Source of the DNA: Dolomedes plantarius
Lineage: Eukaryota; Arthropoda; Arachnida; Araneae; Dolomedidae
Assembly (NCBI GenBank): GCA_907164885.2
Contig: OU015498.1
Location: forward strand, 86,254,142 to 86,318,141
Direction of reading: 5' to 3'
DNA: 64,000 bases
Both the position numbers and the translations under genes were made by a program. The notes beneath the pieces were generated by a model. It was not told the origin of the DNA and did no database searches. It saw only the letters and a list, made by a program, of their open reading frames with translations. This document shows positions 1 through 11,189 of this stretch, in pieces (within the stretch, counting starts at the first letter, position 1; the number at the start of each line of letters is the position of its first letter).

Positions 1-960
1 TATCACATATCTCATACAAAAACCCTCCACACTACTGTTAAAAAATAATCTATCACAGTAAAAGCTTCATTTACTCGATCAATTTGTTCATTGTATGAAT
101 ACCTAATCTGTTCCTTGTAAAAGAGATTCGGTGAATTTCTCTTTCACACGAGAAAATTTGTTAAGTTAGTTTTGGAAAGTTTTGAATGATAAACCAGTTT
201 CATTTATGTCCTTGGAATTTTAAAATACATCAAAAAATTTAGAGTAATATATCATTGCAGCCGAAGTTCAAGAATGAATGCTTAACATATTCATACCGAC
301 TTTAACATCCGAAATCACTTTATGAGTGGACTGCATTACAGAAATTGGGATGCATATTTTTAGCATTTAATTTGAAGTAATGCGTCGAAGCCTGGTGTTA
401 CGATATTTTATGAATGACCCGCTTTAACCTGCTCCCACATCTTTTATTCAGGACGTAACTTAAAGTATGTTTCTATATTTAAGTCAAGTTTTATTGTGCA
501 TAGTATTTCTGTAGAAACAATGGATAGTAAGCAAATTGTCTGAGGATGTTCCAGTAGCACTAACTTCTACAAGCAGTTAGTTTTGCGACTAGAAAATTCG
601 ATCTTGAAGGAGCTTTTCATTTCGATTAAATAAACCTCCCCACCTATCGAATAATACTTCTTACTGGAAACAGTACTTATTTTTAAATTTTTCAGCTCTT
701 TGTATTACTCTATCTAATTTTGATATCTTGAGAACTGTATGCTCCTTTACATTCTGTTTTAGATTACGACATAGTTTTTTAAACGGAATTTTACAGCATT
801 TATTTTTAAAAACTATTTCTTTTCCCACTGCGCACAATATATCCAAAAATACGAACATGTGCTTACAGCTATTAAGAAATTCATTCAAAGTAAACAAATA
901 ATGTAATCTTTCAAAGTAACTTAACACTGAGGCATAGCATAAATCCACCAATTATTGACA
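1..960. other. A+T-rich DNA without a recognisable gene
   Basis: No open frame here looks like protein. The longest one is low-complexity with no motif. I see no repeat ends or RNA gene. Confidence 0.6.
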
Positions 961-969
961 CGTGCCCTC

Positions 970-1750
970 AGAAGGAAAAGGGCACATCATTATAAAATTT
1001 CAGTGCCTCCAGAGCTGCTGAAGAGTAAGATCTGCACTTTACGAAAGCCAAGGGGAAGATATTGCGAAAAACTGCTCAGAGAGGCGCATATGGAATTCAC
1101 ATCAGCGTTAATATTTTAAATCTATCTTCGGAGAAATTCTAGCTATGAAAAGAAAAGCAATTTACGAGCATTACGTTGCTTCATATCAGCTATCGATCGA
1201 GCCCTAAGAAAACAGACACTCTACTTTCTCCGAAATTCGAGAACAAACGTAAAAGCGGCGGTTTGGAAATTCCATATTCCATTATTCGCCTCCCCCCTCC
1301 CCCATCGGTTTTACGTGCCCCCCCCCCTCGAGCTTCTTTGAATTGAGATGGACAAAAAGGGTTATAGAATTGTCATTACAACCACAAAGAAAAGGATTTG
1401 GGAGTTGAAAAATAATGCCGCATTGTGGGCACAAGCAAAAAGCATAAAACACCTATATCTGTGTCTTCTGTGTCTTTCATTTCCCCCCACGTGATAAATT
1501 GCATGGCGCTGAAGAAGGGGTACGCATTCTCCGGGCCCACCCCCGCTATAAAAATAACAACTCTTTGCTTACCATTGTGGAGAGTTGTCCAAATAGCCCC
1601 ATAAATACAAAGAAAAGACGTACGAAATGGAAAAGAGATACAGACAGAAAGAATGGGTGAAGAAGAGAGAAAAGGGGGTGATAAGAAAAATGTATTCAAC
1701 AAGCGGGGAATCTTCAAACTCGTCATAACTTGATACTTCGCTGCCTTTTC
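970..1750. other. Unique segment of balanced composition
   Basis: This stretch is less A+T-rich than its surroundings and has C-runs near 1290-1330. Its open frames have no domain and are rich in Phe, Ser and Pro, as chance frames over pyrimidine tracts are. No transposon ends flank it. It may be conserved noncoding DNA, but only comparison with related genomes could show that. Confidence 0.3.
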
Positions 1751-1793
1751 ATGGGTAACAATGGATCAAAAAGTTTCTCTGTGTTTAAAAAAA

Positions 1794-1808
1794 AAGGGGG
1801 GGGGGGGC
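1794..1808 (+). repeat. Poly-G run
   Basis: A homopolymer G run follows an A run. Similar G runs occur near 7850-7869, 13246-13258, 42280-42299 and 50700-50708. They could form G-quadruplexes or be sequencing-length artefacts. Confidence 0.7.
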
Positions 1809-2289
1809 AGAACATTTGAGAAATTGAGGCGTTGGGAGGAGAACGAAAATTTTTTTCAATTTTTTTTTCTTTTGTATTGCTCACTCACACTCCCGTTTTG
1901 TTGTAGACAGAAGTCCTTTTCAAATGAACAGCTTCAAAGAACTCATCCATTCGTCTAAATGTAATAAACATGCAAATGTTTTTTGAATGTAAGGCGAATG
2001 TAAAGAGGGGGAAAAACTGTAAAAGAAAATTCGCTATATTGCGTTCTGTTTCTTGTTTAAGGGAAAGATTAAGGGCAAATCAAGTAAAGAGAATATGGAT
2101 ATTGAAATAGTTCTTTGATGTGTAGATAATTCTCGCAGTGTACGTATTGGGAGTTACGGTTTGATTATAAAGTGCTTATAAGGGGAATTGATATGAATAG
2201 TTATTAAATTTTTGCTTTGTATTCAATTAATTTCCTACTTTAAAAAGTATTTTTTAAATTTTTTTAATATTTTTTTTAACCAATGCGGA

Positions 2290-2475
2290 GGCACATGAAG
2301 ACAATCGCGTATAATTCACCGCAGTTTTGTCGGCCATTTTATTATGTAGGCACCATATAGCCGGTGGCTAGCATTACCCCCTATGAAGGGACGACACGAA
2401 CGGAGGCATTTTAATGACGCTTCGATCCAAGCACCCAAAGCCAGCACGCTGTACCACAAGGCCGCCACGGCCCAC
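2290..2475 (-). repeat. Possible tRNA-derived SINE
   Basis: Read on the minus strand, the segment starts GGGCCGTGGCGGCCTTGTGG, which resembles a tRNA 5' part with an A box. About 30 bases later GGATCGAAGC resembles a B box. It is GC-rich against an A+T-rich background. No clean tRNA cloverleaf can be drawn, so I read it as a SINE head. The ends are uncertain. Confidence 0.4.
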
Positions 2476-2849
2476 TTTAAAAAGGTAATATGGTAGAAGT
2501 CATGATCTTCTTTATTACAAAGACACTGAATTTACCTGTCAATACATGCCCGAAAGGACACAGAAAACACTTTCTCAATACCTCAGCTTCGGGTGATTGA
2601 AGTATGAGAAGTGTGGTACGAACGCATTGCTTTTAGAAACGGCACTTTTGAAAATCAAAAATCAAAATCAATCACTCACGGCTTTTTTGAAAATCAAAAT
2701 TCAACTCATACATGACGTTGTGGTCATAAATTGAAAGGCACGGGAGAAAGTGTGGAATAAAAATGCCGTTGACATTTCATTTATTCCTTTTCTGTCTCTC
2801 ATTAAAAGGGATTTACGCTCGGAAGAGGCTTGGAATTTATCATGTTCAT

Positions 2850-2892
2850 CATTTCGGGCCGATATTTTAATCAGTGAACTACCATGTGTCCT
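2850..2892 (-). repeat. Fragment of a tRNA-related SINE head
   Basis: The plus-strand text around CGGGCCGATATTTTAATCA and the following ACTACCATG matches, with a few changes, the segment at 3104-3143. I treat both as heads of one SINE family. The open frame running through it is not a gene. Confidence 0.4.
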
Positions 2893-3054
2893 AAAACTCC
2901 TCTTGCATTCTTCTTGGCTTGAAGAGGGAATAGAAGACCTTAAAATCCAATTAAAAAATCGCGCTTTCTTTTAAATTAATTTTTTTTCTTAATTGAGTGC
3001 CCCTGTGACGATCTCTTCTCTTCCACCCCGCTCATTCATATTTTACTTCTCTAG

Positions 3055-3145
3055 TTAGGCAACGACCTAAGGTTGAGGCAAGAACCGAACCCATCACCTT
3101 CGGCATACCGGGCCGATATTCTGTCACTAAACAACCATGCCGTGT
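3055..3145 (-). repeat. tRNA-related SINE head
   Basis: On the minus strand TGGTTGTTTAGTGA resembles an A box, and GGTTCGGTTCT about 35 bases downstream resembles a B box. It shares a block with 2850-2892 and, more weakly, with 36649-36713. It directly precedes a hAT-like terminus at 3154. Confidence 0.45.
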
Positions 3146-3404
3146 CGCTAATCCAGGGATTCCCAACTTTTTTAGGTTTGCTGCACACTTTGGAATGACA
3201 TTATAAACTTGCGGCACCCTAGGTAGAATTTTAGTTTTTTTCAATTTTATTCAATGATAAATTAAAGTGGAATATAATTTCAGGAACATGTTAAATTTAA
3301 TTTTTAAGTAATTACTGACTCCGTTGCTTTTTTTATTCATTTATTGAAAGATATAAGAAATAAACACTAGAACAGGATATATTAATTCAGTTTCAAAAAC
3401 AACC

Positions 3405-3428
3405 ATGGGATTCAGTACTGAATCCCAT
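3405..3428. repeat. 24 bp perfect palindrome
   Basis: ATGGGATTCAGT is followed with no spacer by its exact reverse complement. The next palindrome follows immediately and shares the boundary base. Confidence 0.97.
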
Positions 3429-3465
3429 ATAAAGTAATGGTTATTATAATAACCATTACTTTATA
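3428..3465. repeat. 38 bp perfect palindrome
   Basis: The left half TATAAAGTAATGGTTATTA is followed without spacer by its exact reverse complement. Pairing stops at 3427/3466. It abuts the 24 bp palindrome, so the two could extrude as neighbouring cruciforms. Confidence 0.97.
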
Positions 3466-3892
3466 CTTATAGAGTTGTACTAGACGTCTACAATGAAAAT
3501 TGCTTAAAAAGATTTTTGATTTTTTTTATGTGTGACTTTCAACTCATGTTTAGAGAACAAATGTTTGAATTCATCCTCAGGAACAAGTGCATAGATTTGT
3601 TTTATGATCTGCCGGGCTTGAGAGTAATTAATTCAACTTAATATTTATACTGGACCCTACTAATATTTTCCCCCTCCCCCCAAAAAAATCTCGAGGCACC
3701 CCTGACCAATCTTAGTACCGGTTGGGATCTAGAGTACCGGTTGGGAATCACATAACCCTTCTTTTACATTCTTTTAGTCTTTCGATCAGTTTATGCAAAT
3801 CCTGAACTATGATTTTTTGAAAAATGTTAAAAGATTCTTATGTTTTTTTGTTCAATGTAATGAATTTTATCGAGTACATTAAATACTAGCAC

Positions 3893-3898
<6 letters not shown>

Positions 3899-3937
<39 letters not shown>
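3899..3937. repeat. (TA)n microsatellite
   Basis: An uninterrupted TA dinucleotide run. Confidence 0.97.
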
Positions 3938-3940
<3 letters not shown>

Positions 3941-4319
3941 CACTAAATACGTCGGTAAAAAACAGTAAAAATTAATTTTTTTTATAATTTTCGTAGTAAT
4001 TTAATAGACATAAAACAAGTTAAAGTATACTTCTTTTAGAGTACAAAGATAGATTGAATTTCCCATTTGTTGCGGTACTTTATCAAGCTTAGCTGATGTG
4101 TGTAACCTATGAAAATCAAACAGGATTTATCAAAAACAACAACTATGGAACAAAGAAAAGTATTTTTTCCCGGCTATTTCACTTAAGCGTACACAAAACA
4201 GAGCTGGCTGGAGAACCATTGTTCCTGCGAAGCTTTCCTGTGGAAGCCACACCATTGTGATTAGGCAGACTAAAGCTTAAAAGTATTTGTTAATGAACAA
4301 TAGGTAGCCATTGAGATAA

Positions 4320-4750
4320 CGTGGAGAGCTCGATGAAACTCAGTTTATTGCACCCCTTCTCTTTAAATTACACGTTCTAGACTTCAATCTCGGGGGGCTT
4401 TAAAACCGGAGATACCCTGTCAAAAACAGGACGCATCTAACCTTTGGCGAACCGGATTTAATCACGAACCAGATCCAGAACGCGACGGAACCGTTATTAA
4501 GGAATAGAATGACAGATCCCTCCCCCTCCTCTCCAAAACTGGAGGACGAACCTGAAGCAGCAAAAGGTGTTAATTCGGAGCTTGTTCCGTCCCCCGAATT
4601 TAGTCAATTCTTTCCCCCTCCCGGCGGAATGATTGATGACTATTTGAGACCCCTTTTAAAAGGCAAACGTGTAGCAAGGAAAACCGTATTCAAAGTTGTA
4701 CACATCTTCTGCCGTTGTTCGATTCGACGAGGGAGTATCACATTAAGTAC
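4320..4750. other. Unique segment, balanced composition
   Basis: An open frame from 4509 starts with about 45 Pro/Ser/Glu-rich residues and then becomes low-complexity. No domain or splice context supports it as a gene. The words CGGCGGAATGATTGATGACT here and CGGCGGAGGAATGATTAATG near 17694 are alike, but that is too short to define a family. It is a candidate noncoding conserved element. Confidence 0.25.
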
Positions 4751-4919
4751 GAAGCTTCCATTAATTTTCATTTTGCTTTGTTTCACCGATCAAGGCTTTT
4801 TCCCCTTCCTTTTAATACGTTTTCTTCGTGTCTTAGAAGGTTTTTTTTATTAAGAGGCTCTCGGACGCTCAATATAATGTCTTTGGTGGCAGGAGAGAAT
4901 TGCCGTAACAACGGCATAT

Positions 4920-6380
4920 GATTTTAGAGGCTTGCTTTGTTTCATCGCAGGTGCGTTTTTGTCTATCCGTCCTCTTGCTTTTCTCCAACTAGAAAATTGC
5001 GCTTGTATTTCCTTTCTTTTATGACATTTTTATCAATGTAAAATTTCTGTGACTAATTGCAAAAACGATGTTAGTAGATGTTTACTTTTTAGGAAATGTG
5101 CCGTTTCTAACGGTATACTTTTTTGGTTGGTTTGTTGATTGGTAAGTTGGGAGCGCATAGATCATCTTATAATGCTACACCAATAATTTAATTTTTATTT
5201 AACACCTTGCGTTTCACGTCATTCATAGATGAATGGCACCAATGTTTCCTGCGTTGGTAGCCTCATATATATATGAATGATGGGTGTATTCAGCTAAAAA
5301 TATAGATGACTGATAATATCAATAATACTAAGTGCGCATAAAATGAACTTTTTGTTAAGTTGGTTACGGGAATAGAATAAGAGGATATTGATGGCATTTA
5401 GTTTTAGGTAAATTTATATTAACCAAGAGAAATTACCAATAAGTTTGTAACCTGTTTTTCAAGTTTGATTGGTTTTCTAGATTGCCTTTTCGTATTTAGT
5501 TTAATAAAGTACCATTATATTGATATTATTTAGGCTTTAAACGAATTCAATCACATTAGTAAGAAGACATGGCACTGGTTGCAGAAAGTGCAAAAACATT
5601 TGAGATTTATTTTTTTGCGCTTCTTCACATCTTTGTTGCTGTTGAAGTTTATCATAACATTAAAAAATTCTTAGCTTAGTTTTTTTTCTCTTGCATTGGT
5701 TCGTTGTTTATGTAGTTTAAAAACAATTTTTTCAGTGTTTGGTAATTCGCTTTGAATATTTAGCAGTTCTGTCCCTAAGATTTACCGAGAGGATCAAATA
5801 TTATTTTTTTTTATTCGTGCCACATCTGCATCACCACAGTTTCAGTTCTTCTATAACTAACAGATATTAAGAGGTGTACTGTAATTATTCAGATGAAAAA
5901 GTAACATCATCAGTTGTTTCGGCAGGGAAAATAAAGAAATGATTTCAGGAGTAATATATCTTATTGTTTACTTCTAAATACTAAAAAAATTTTAAAAAAG
6001 ATTTAATGACATATCTAAGATGGGATATTTAAAGTTCATTTTTTCACTGTTCAGTAAGCGTACTTCAATCCGGTTATTGAGTCGATTATTGGAGGCTACA
6101 GAAATTTTTTTATGTTTATCTAGCTGATGTTCTTTATGTAGCTTATAACAACCACTGAATGAAACGAACTTCATTTTCTCTTGAATGTACACCTCACGTA
6201 TATTCAAGAATTTTTATTGCGTAGTTAATAGACATGACGAGTATGTGTGAATATGCTTACATGTGTGAAGGTGAGTATATAGAATCCCAAGATTTAAGTA
6301 AACTTATTAAACAATGTGGATAATCCTTGATAAGCTAATTTAGTCAGTTGGAAATAGTATACGAAGTTCTTAAAATTGAA
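4920..6380. other. A+T-rich DNA, nothing recognised
   Basis: No coding region, repeat terminus or RNA gene could be supported. Confidence 0.55.
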
Positions 6381-6384
6381 TGTA

Positions 6385-7151
6385 CAGGGTGGTCATAAAA
6401 AATACTTTGCGGATATATGGACTTCTATCGGCTGTTTCGTTCAACCAATCGATATGAGATTTCAGATATGGTTATTCAGAGGTACGTGCTCGGGATTCTG
6501 TGAACGGCATTTAAGTGGCGCTCACGGTTACAGTTATAAGTATAGAAACTCGAAATTTTCGAATAGCAACGCCCACTTTTTCCCATTGCAAAATGCTCAG
6601 CGCATGCGAAGACCCTAAAGAGTATTGGAACTGTACGTGTATCACAAACAACGGATGCGTTATGCACGCACAAAAAACAGTTCTGCGAACGACCAACAAA
6701 AACACGATGATGGCACCTATGCGGAAAATGTGTAATCCCAAATAAAAGCTTTCTTTTGCCCTATCTGTGTTGTCATCAGTGATTGGTGTCTTGCCTCTGT
6801 CATATGCAAATTTCCTCCGTGCGCCTCGATCGTGTTTTTGTAGGCCGTTCGCAGAGCTGTTTATTGTGCTTGCATAACGCGTACATTTTTTGTGATATAC
6901 GTACCGCTCCAACGCTATTTGGGGTTTTCGCATGTGCTGAGCATTTTGCGACGGGAAAAAGTTGGTGTTGCCATTCAAAAATTTCGAGTTTCTATACCTA
7001 TAACCGCAACCGTGAGCGCTACTTTGTTGCCGTTCCCAAAACCCCGAGCTCATACCTCTGAATAACTATATCTGAAGTCTCATCTTTATCGGTTGAACGG
7101 AACGGCCGCTAGAGGTCCATATATAGGCAAAGTTTTTTTATGACCACCCTG
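6385..7151. mobile_element. 767 bp foldback (long inverted repeat) element
   Basis: The two ends, starting CAGGGTGGTCATAAAAA, are inverted copies and lie between TA dinucleotides (6383-6384 and 7152-7153), as after insertion at TA. The inverted arms run roughly 6385-6724 and 6811-7151 with scattered substitutions, so nearly the whole element can fold back on itself. A centre of about 85 bases separates them. Mirror-image open frames in the two arms are a consequence of the symmetry, not genes. TA target use suggests the Tc1/mariner superfamily; the family is unknown to me. Confidence 0.85.
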
Positions 7152-7159
7152 TATGTTTG

Positions 7160-8430
7160 AATTAGAATCTGTAACGTAGCAGAGATGATTTAGATATATT
7201 AGTGTAACACTTTCCCATTTTATCTCTGACAGTATTCGAGCAACGATAATAATTTTAAGTAGTATTATTCTGTTATGCCACGGTTTACCAAAATGGGAGA
7301 TATTGCCCCCAAGGGACACTGGATCGATCCAGGGAGGCGGTAAATTTAAATTCAAACTCAGTGACCAACATTTCTGGCTTCAGAATCAGATACCGATACT
7401 TTATCCTGGATTATAGGCTATAGTACCAAGGTTTTTAATTGCATATCCTTCATCCTATTTAGTGGAACATGAGTTCAGTGTAGTCACAAATCTGCTCAAT
7501 AAAACAGAAATCTACTACAAATGACTAATCACGATAATTTTAAAGTGCTGCTGACAAAAATAGAGCCGAACATTAATAAATTGATAGCAGAGAACTCAGT
7601 TCATCCTTCTCATTAATATTATTTTTAATGTAACTCGTAATTTTTCATGTATTGTTATATTCATTTTCTGTGTGTAATGCGCATATTACTCTGGTTAGTT
7701 TTAATAAATAATTTTATAATTTCAAGCTTCAAGATGTCTTATTTACAACATATTTCTTTACTATGTGGAAGGACATAGGTATAAAATAGAAACGTATAAG
7801 AGCTCAAATTTGTCACTCAAATTTGTTCGCTTAAGAAGGAAAATTTCCAGGGGGGGAGGGGGGGGGGGGCGCTGTGTAATTTTTTTTCGGAAAAGGGGTG
7901 GCAGGCCACATAAGTTTGTGAACCCTTGTGTTATACTTTCAAGCTAGTCTACGTTTATCGTTGAACCTGGAATGGAGAAATGGGGTTTTTTAATGTGTCA
8001 ATGATTCTTCCAGAGGAGATGAATAGGAATCGATTCATTTTAGTCCCATTTGACAGAAAATTAGTCATATTTACCTTACGTGCTAATAAACTCATGGAAA
8101 ATTTACTCCTGCAAATCATTCTCTTATCTTCCCAACTGTAACCCCATGGATACGAGTGTGTTTAGAAACGTAAATAACTGTAGATTTCTAAATATTTGTT
8201 AATAAACAGAGCAGTTAATCTTTGCAAATTGCCCAGGAAAAAAAATTAAATATTTTATTAGAGTCATCTAAATTATAAGCGAGACTTTCTATAACAACGA
8301 GGTTACTTCATGGATAATTCCCCCCTCCCCTCTCAGATATAGCTTCGGTTCAAAAAAAGACTACATTAATAAACAAACGAGAATTTCTATCTGAAGCATT
8401 CGTGGCATCAATTTCAGGCTCTACTCCTTC
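7160..8430. other. A+T-rich DNA with a G-run
   Basis: No gene is seen. A G-rich run lies at about 7850-7869. A short GC-richer patch near 7290-7340 (GCCCCCAAGGGACACTGG) looks like repeat sequence, but I could not find its ends. Confidence 0.5.
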
Positions 8431-8479
8431 CCATTTTAACCCCCCCCCCTCTCCTCCTCTCACACAAGAGATCTGCGCC

Positions 8480-8800
8480 ACCTCATTTGTACAGAGGCCA
8501 GAACAATGCGAGAGCATCTAGAGAAATACAAAGAAAAGAAAAAAGATTACAAAAAAACGGGGGAGAAAACTACTTATTTTGCGAGATCTTGAATATTTAA
8601 TGGATCCTTCGTGTTTTTCTTGATTAGGCGGGTTGCGGGCTCGGGTGCCATTAATTCAGATAAATGTTATTTTATAGCTTTCGGGCGTTAATTGAAATCG
8701 AGTAAATCACGCGATCTGACAGCGGTAATTGTGGAAACAAATGCAGAAAAATGGGGTCCATTTCGGCGCGATGACTGTATTTCACGCCTCGCTGGCAGTC
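8480..8800. other. Candidate conserved noncoding segment
   Basis: This is unique sequence with balanced composition, holding several homeodomain-type cores such as CATTAATTC and GTTAATTGAAATC together with GATTAGG and CGGTAATTG. It has no transposon ends and no plausible protein. A host enhancer is possible; this is inference only. Confidence 0.25.
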
Positions 8801-9732
8801 CTTAAAACAGCTTCATGGCGTTTTCTTTTGCTTCTTTCTTTGTTAGTTTCTTCTTCTTTTTTTTTAATCGTTAAGAGAGAAAAGTATAAAAAGAGCGGCG
8901 TATTTCAATTATTTTGTCGATTGTACTGGGAGCATTGAGTGTGAGGGAGAAAGAAGATTTAAGATTGTTGTTTTTGTGGGTAATTTTTGTAAGTAATGGA
9001 TTTAGCGGGATCATTCAGGAGGAAGTCTCCGACTCTTTTCGAAAGTGATTCGCGAGTTTAAATGAGGCGCATAATTCAAAAGTTCACCAGCATTTCTAAT
9101 TACAGCCAGGGTGAGGGAATGCTTTGTTCAATTTTTATTTGTTTGTCATTTGGGTTAAGAAATTCCGTATAGTAATGGCAATTAAATTTTTTTTAGTCTA
9201 TTAAATAGTCAATTCTTTATATGGAGAAGGCTCCAAAATTATTGTTTTGTATGAGTTGGTAGCGTCATTTAATTTAAATCAGTTTTTATTTCATTGGCTT
9301 CAACGTAGATTTTCATATAATTTTTTGGTTAACGTGTCAGACATTGTGACGTACTCAAGCTCGGGTTATATATATATGTTTAATTTTCATATTTACGAAA
9401 TAGATGCGAATAAATGCCAAATTTGCCGATATGAGCAAATATATGCGAAATTTATTTTTTTACTACTTTTCGGTGAAAACTCGGTGATAAATGAATTTTT
9501 AAACTAAATTAGGCAATAAAATATAATAATTTATTAACATAATTGCTTATCTAACACTATCAACGGTCTTTTACTGAGAGATCTCTCGAAATTTGCTTAT
9601 TACTTATTGGTAATGATTTAAGGAAGAGAATGTGGAGACTACAACATTGTTAGCTTTTAATTAAGAATTTTGTTTCTTACCTAACCAAGTAAGTAAAATT
9701 GTGATTTCTTATAACAGATGCAAAATATTTGA

Positions 9733-9735
<3 letters not shown>

Positions 9736-9814
<79 letters not shown>
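9736..9814. repeat. (TA)n microsatellite
   Basis: A near-pure TA run. Similar words starting ATGCGAATAAATGC occur before it (about 9409) and just after it (about 9813), so an old local duplication flanks the array. Confidence 0.95.
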
Positions 9815-9817
<3 letters not shown>

Positions 9818-10269
9818 AATAAATGCAAAATTTTATATATTGTAATTTATTTTTTGGGTGAAATTTCTATATTTTTTATGCGAAATTTACGTACCCCTAG
9901 TTATATTTCATCTCCTTCATTATATTTGTCCCTTTTTATGTTAGTTCTTTTCTAGACATTTATTCCGTTACATTTCTGGGCAAAATGACGTCAAATGCTG
10001 CAAAATAGATAGACAGAGTGCAAAGCAAATAAAAAAGATACCAAATGAGGAAATTATGCGACAAACTAACCATTGCAGGGTGTTTGCTTTTCGTTGAACG
10101 CAATTAGTTTAAGGAGGGTGAAGTGTCTGAACACTTACGTAAAGAGCCCACCGTTTAAGTTTCTAATAATTGTGTCTTAATAGCCGAATACAATCTGACT
10201 TACATTGTCAAGGGATACTGTGTGAACTGAGTTGTAGAAAGGAGTTGAATTTTTCGGTGACTCAGTTAA

Positions 10270-11180
10270 GGGGACAAGGGAACCTCAACCCCAAATTATT
10301 TTATTCTCAATTTTTAAGTCTATATACAGAATGAGAATTATTTATGTTCTTCTTTACTCCAATTAAAATACATAGAATTCAAAATTAGGCTTTTTTGGCA
10401 GAATAAGGCCTGTTTATCAAAAAAAATTCAAAAATTTTAACGCTATTCAAAATGTTTCATGCACATTCCCTATCATTTGAAAACCTCAAATATTAATATA
10501 AATTTACCATATGTTTCTAAAGAAGCCCGGTGGCGTAGTGGTTAAAACCGTCACGCTTCCATCCCACAGGTACAGGGTTCAACCCTGTGACTGGTTCAAG
10601 GTCGACTCAGCCTTACATCCCTTCAGTGGGTCGATAAAATGAGGACCTAGACTCTGGGGGTCCCACGTCAGGTTGACCACCTGACTGAGACATATGCTGT
10701 AAGACACCCCAAGCCCATGGTCACGAAAGCGGAGATGGGTACCGCCGGCCCTGGTCCACATCGGACTGTTGCGCCGTGAGTTTTTATATGTTTATAAAAG
10801 ATAATTGGGCATTAATTTTTTTTTCTGTCTATTATTATTTCAATGATTTTGCACATCTTTACTTTGTTTCATCTTCTATAAATTTGAAAAATAGTTGAGG
10901 TTTCAAAGAACTATGCACAGTATTATAACAAACACTCCATTATCAATCCTAAGAAATTTGGAAGAAATCAGAAACAAATGAATGCTTATGGAAAATTTTG
11001 ATAATTTCTAGTCTTTTTGAAGAATTTTTTGAAAAACAATTCTTATTCTTCTACAAAATACTTATTTATGAATTCTAAGTTAATTGAATGCACTAAAAAG
11101 GAATATTAATTTAACTCATGAGATATATTGTGTAAAATATTGAAAAATTTAAAAAACGAGGTTCAAGGTTCCTTGTTCCC
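10270..11180. mobile_element. TTAA-flanked non-autonomous element
   Basis: The left end GGGGACAAGGGAACCTCAA and the right end, read as its complement GGGAACAAGGAACCTTGAA, are imperfect inverted repeats. TTAA lies on both sides (10266-10269 and 11181-11184), the target used by piggyBac-type elements. No transposase is present. A tRNA-derived SINE is nested at 10524-10780. Confidence 0.7.
10524..10780 (+). repeat. tRNA-derived SINE
   Basis: The head begins GCCCGGTGGCGTAGTGG, with an A box TGGCGTAGTGG at 10531-10541 and a B box GGTTCAACCCT at 10576-10586. The body (from about 10600) includes CAGTGGGTCGATAAAATGAG, a block I associate with SINE bodies of several invertebrates. Transcription by RNA polymerase III from the internal promoter would be expected in an active copy. 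It is nested in the TTAA element. Confidence 0.75.
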
Positions 11181-11189
11181 TTAAAAAAC

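Larger units (their letters stand above)
3154..3755. mobile_element. Degraded hAT-like non-autonomous element
   Basis: The left end CAGGGATTCCCAACTTTTTT has the CAG-A/G hAT form. The right end carries GGTTGGGAATC, the complement of the same motif, with its last bases altered. I could not find a matching 8 bp duplication. It contains no coding region. Two adjacent perfect palindromes sit inside it. Confidence 0.4.

Noticed and set aside
4509..4853. 114-codon frame starting with a Pro/Ser/Glu-rich stretch
   Set aside because: No domain, the second half is low-complexity, and there is no splice or promoter context. A host exon cannot be excluded but is not supported.
6511..7053. 180-codon frame
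   Set aside because: It lies across the foldback element, and its two ends mirror each other because the DNA is an inverted repeat.
10524..10600. tRNA gene call
   Set aside because: A and B boxes are present, but the segment continues into a SINE body and the arms do not fold into a proper tRNA.
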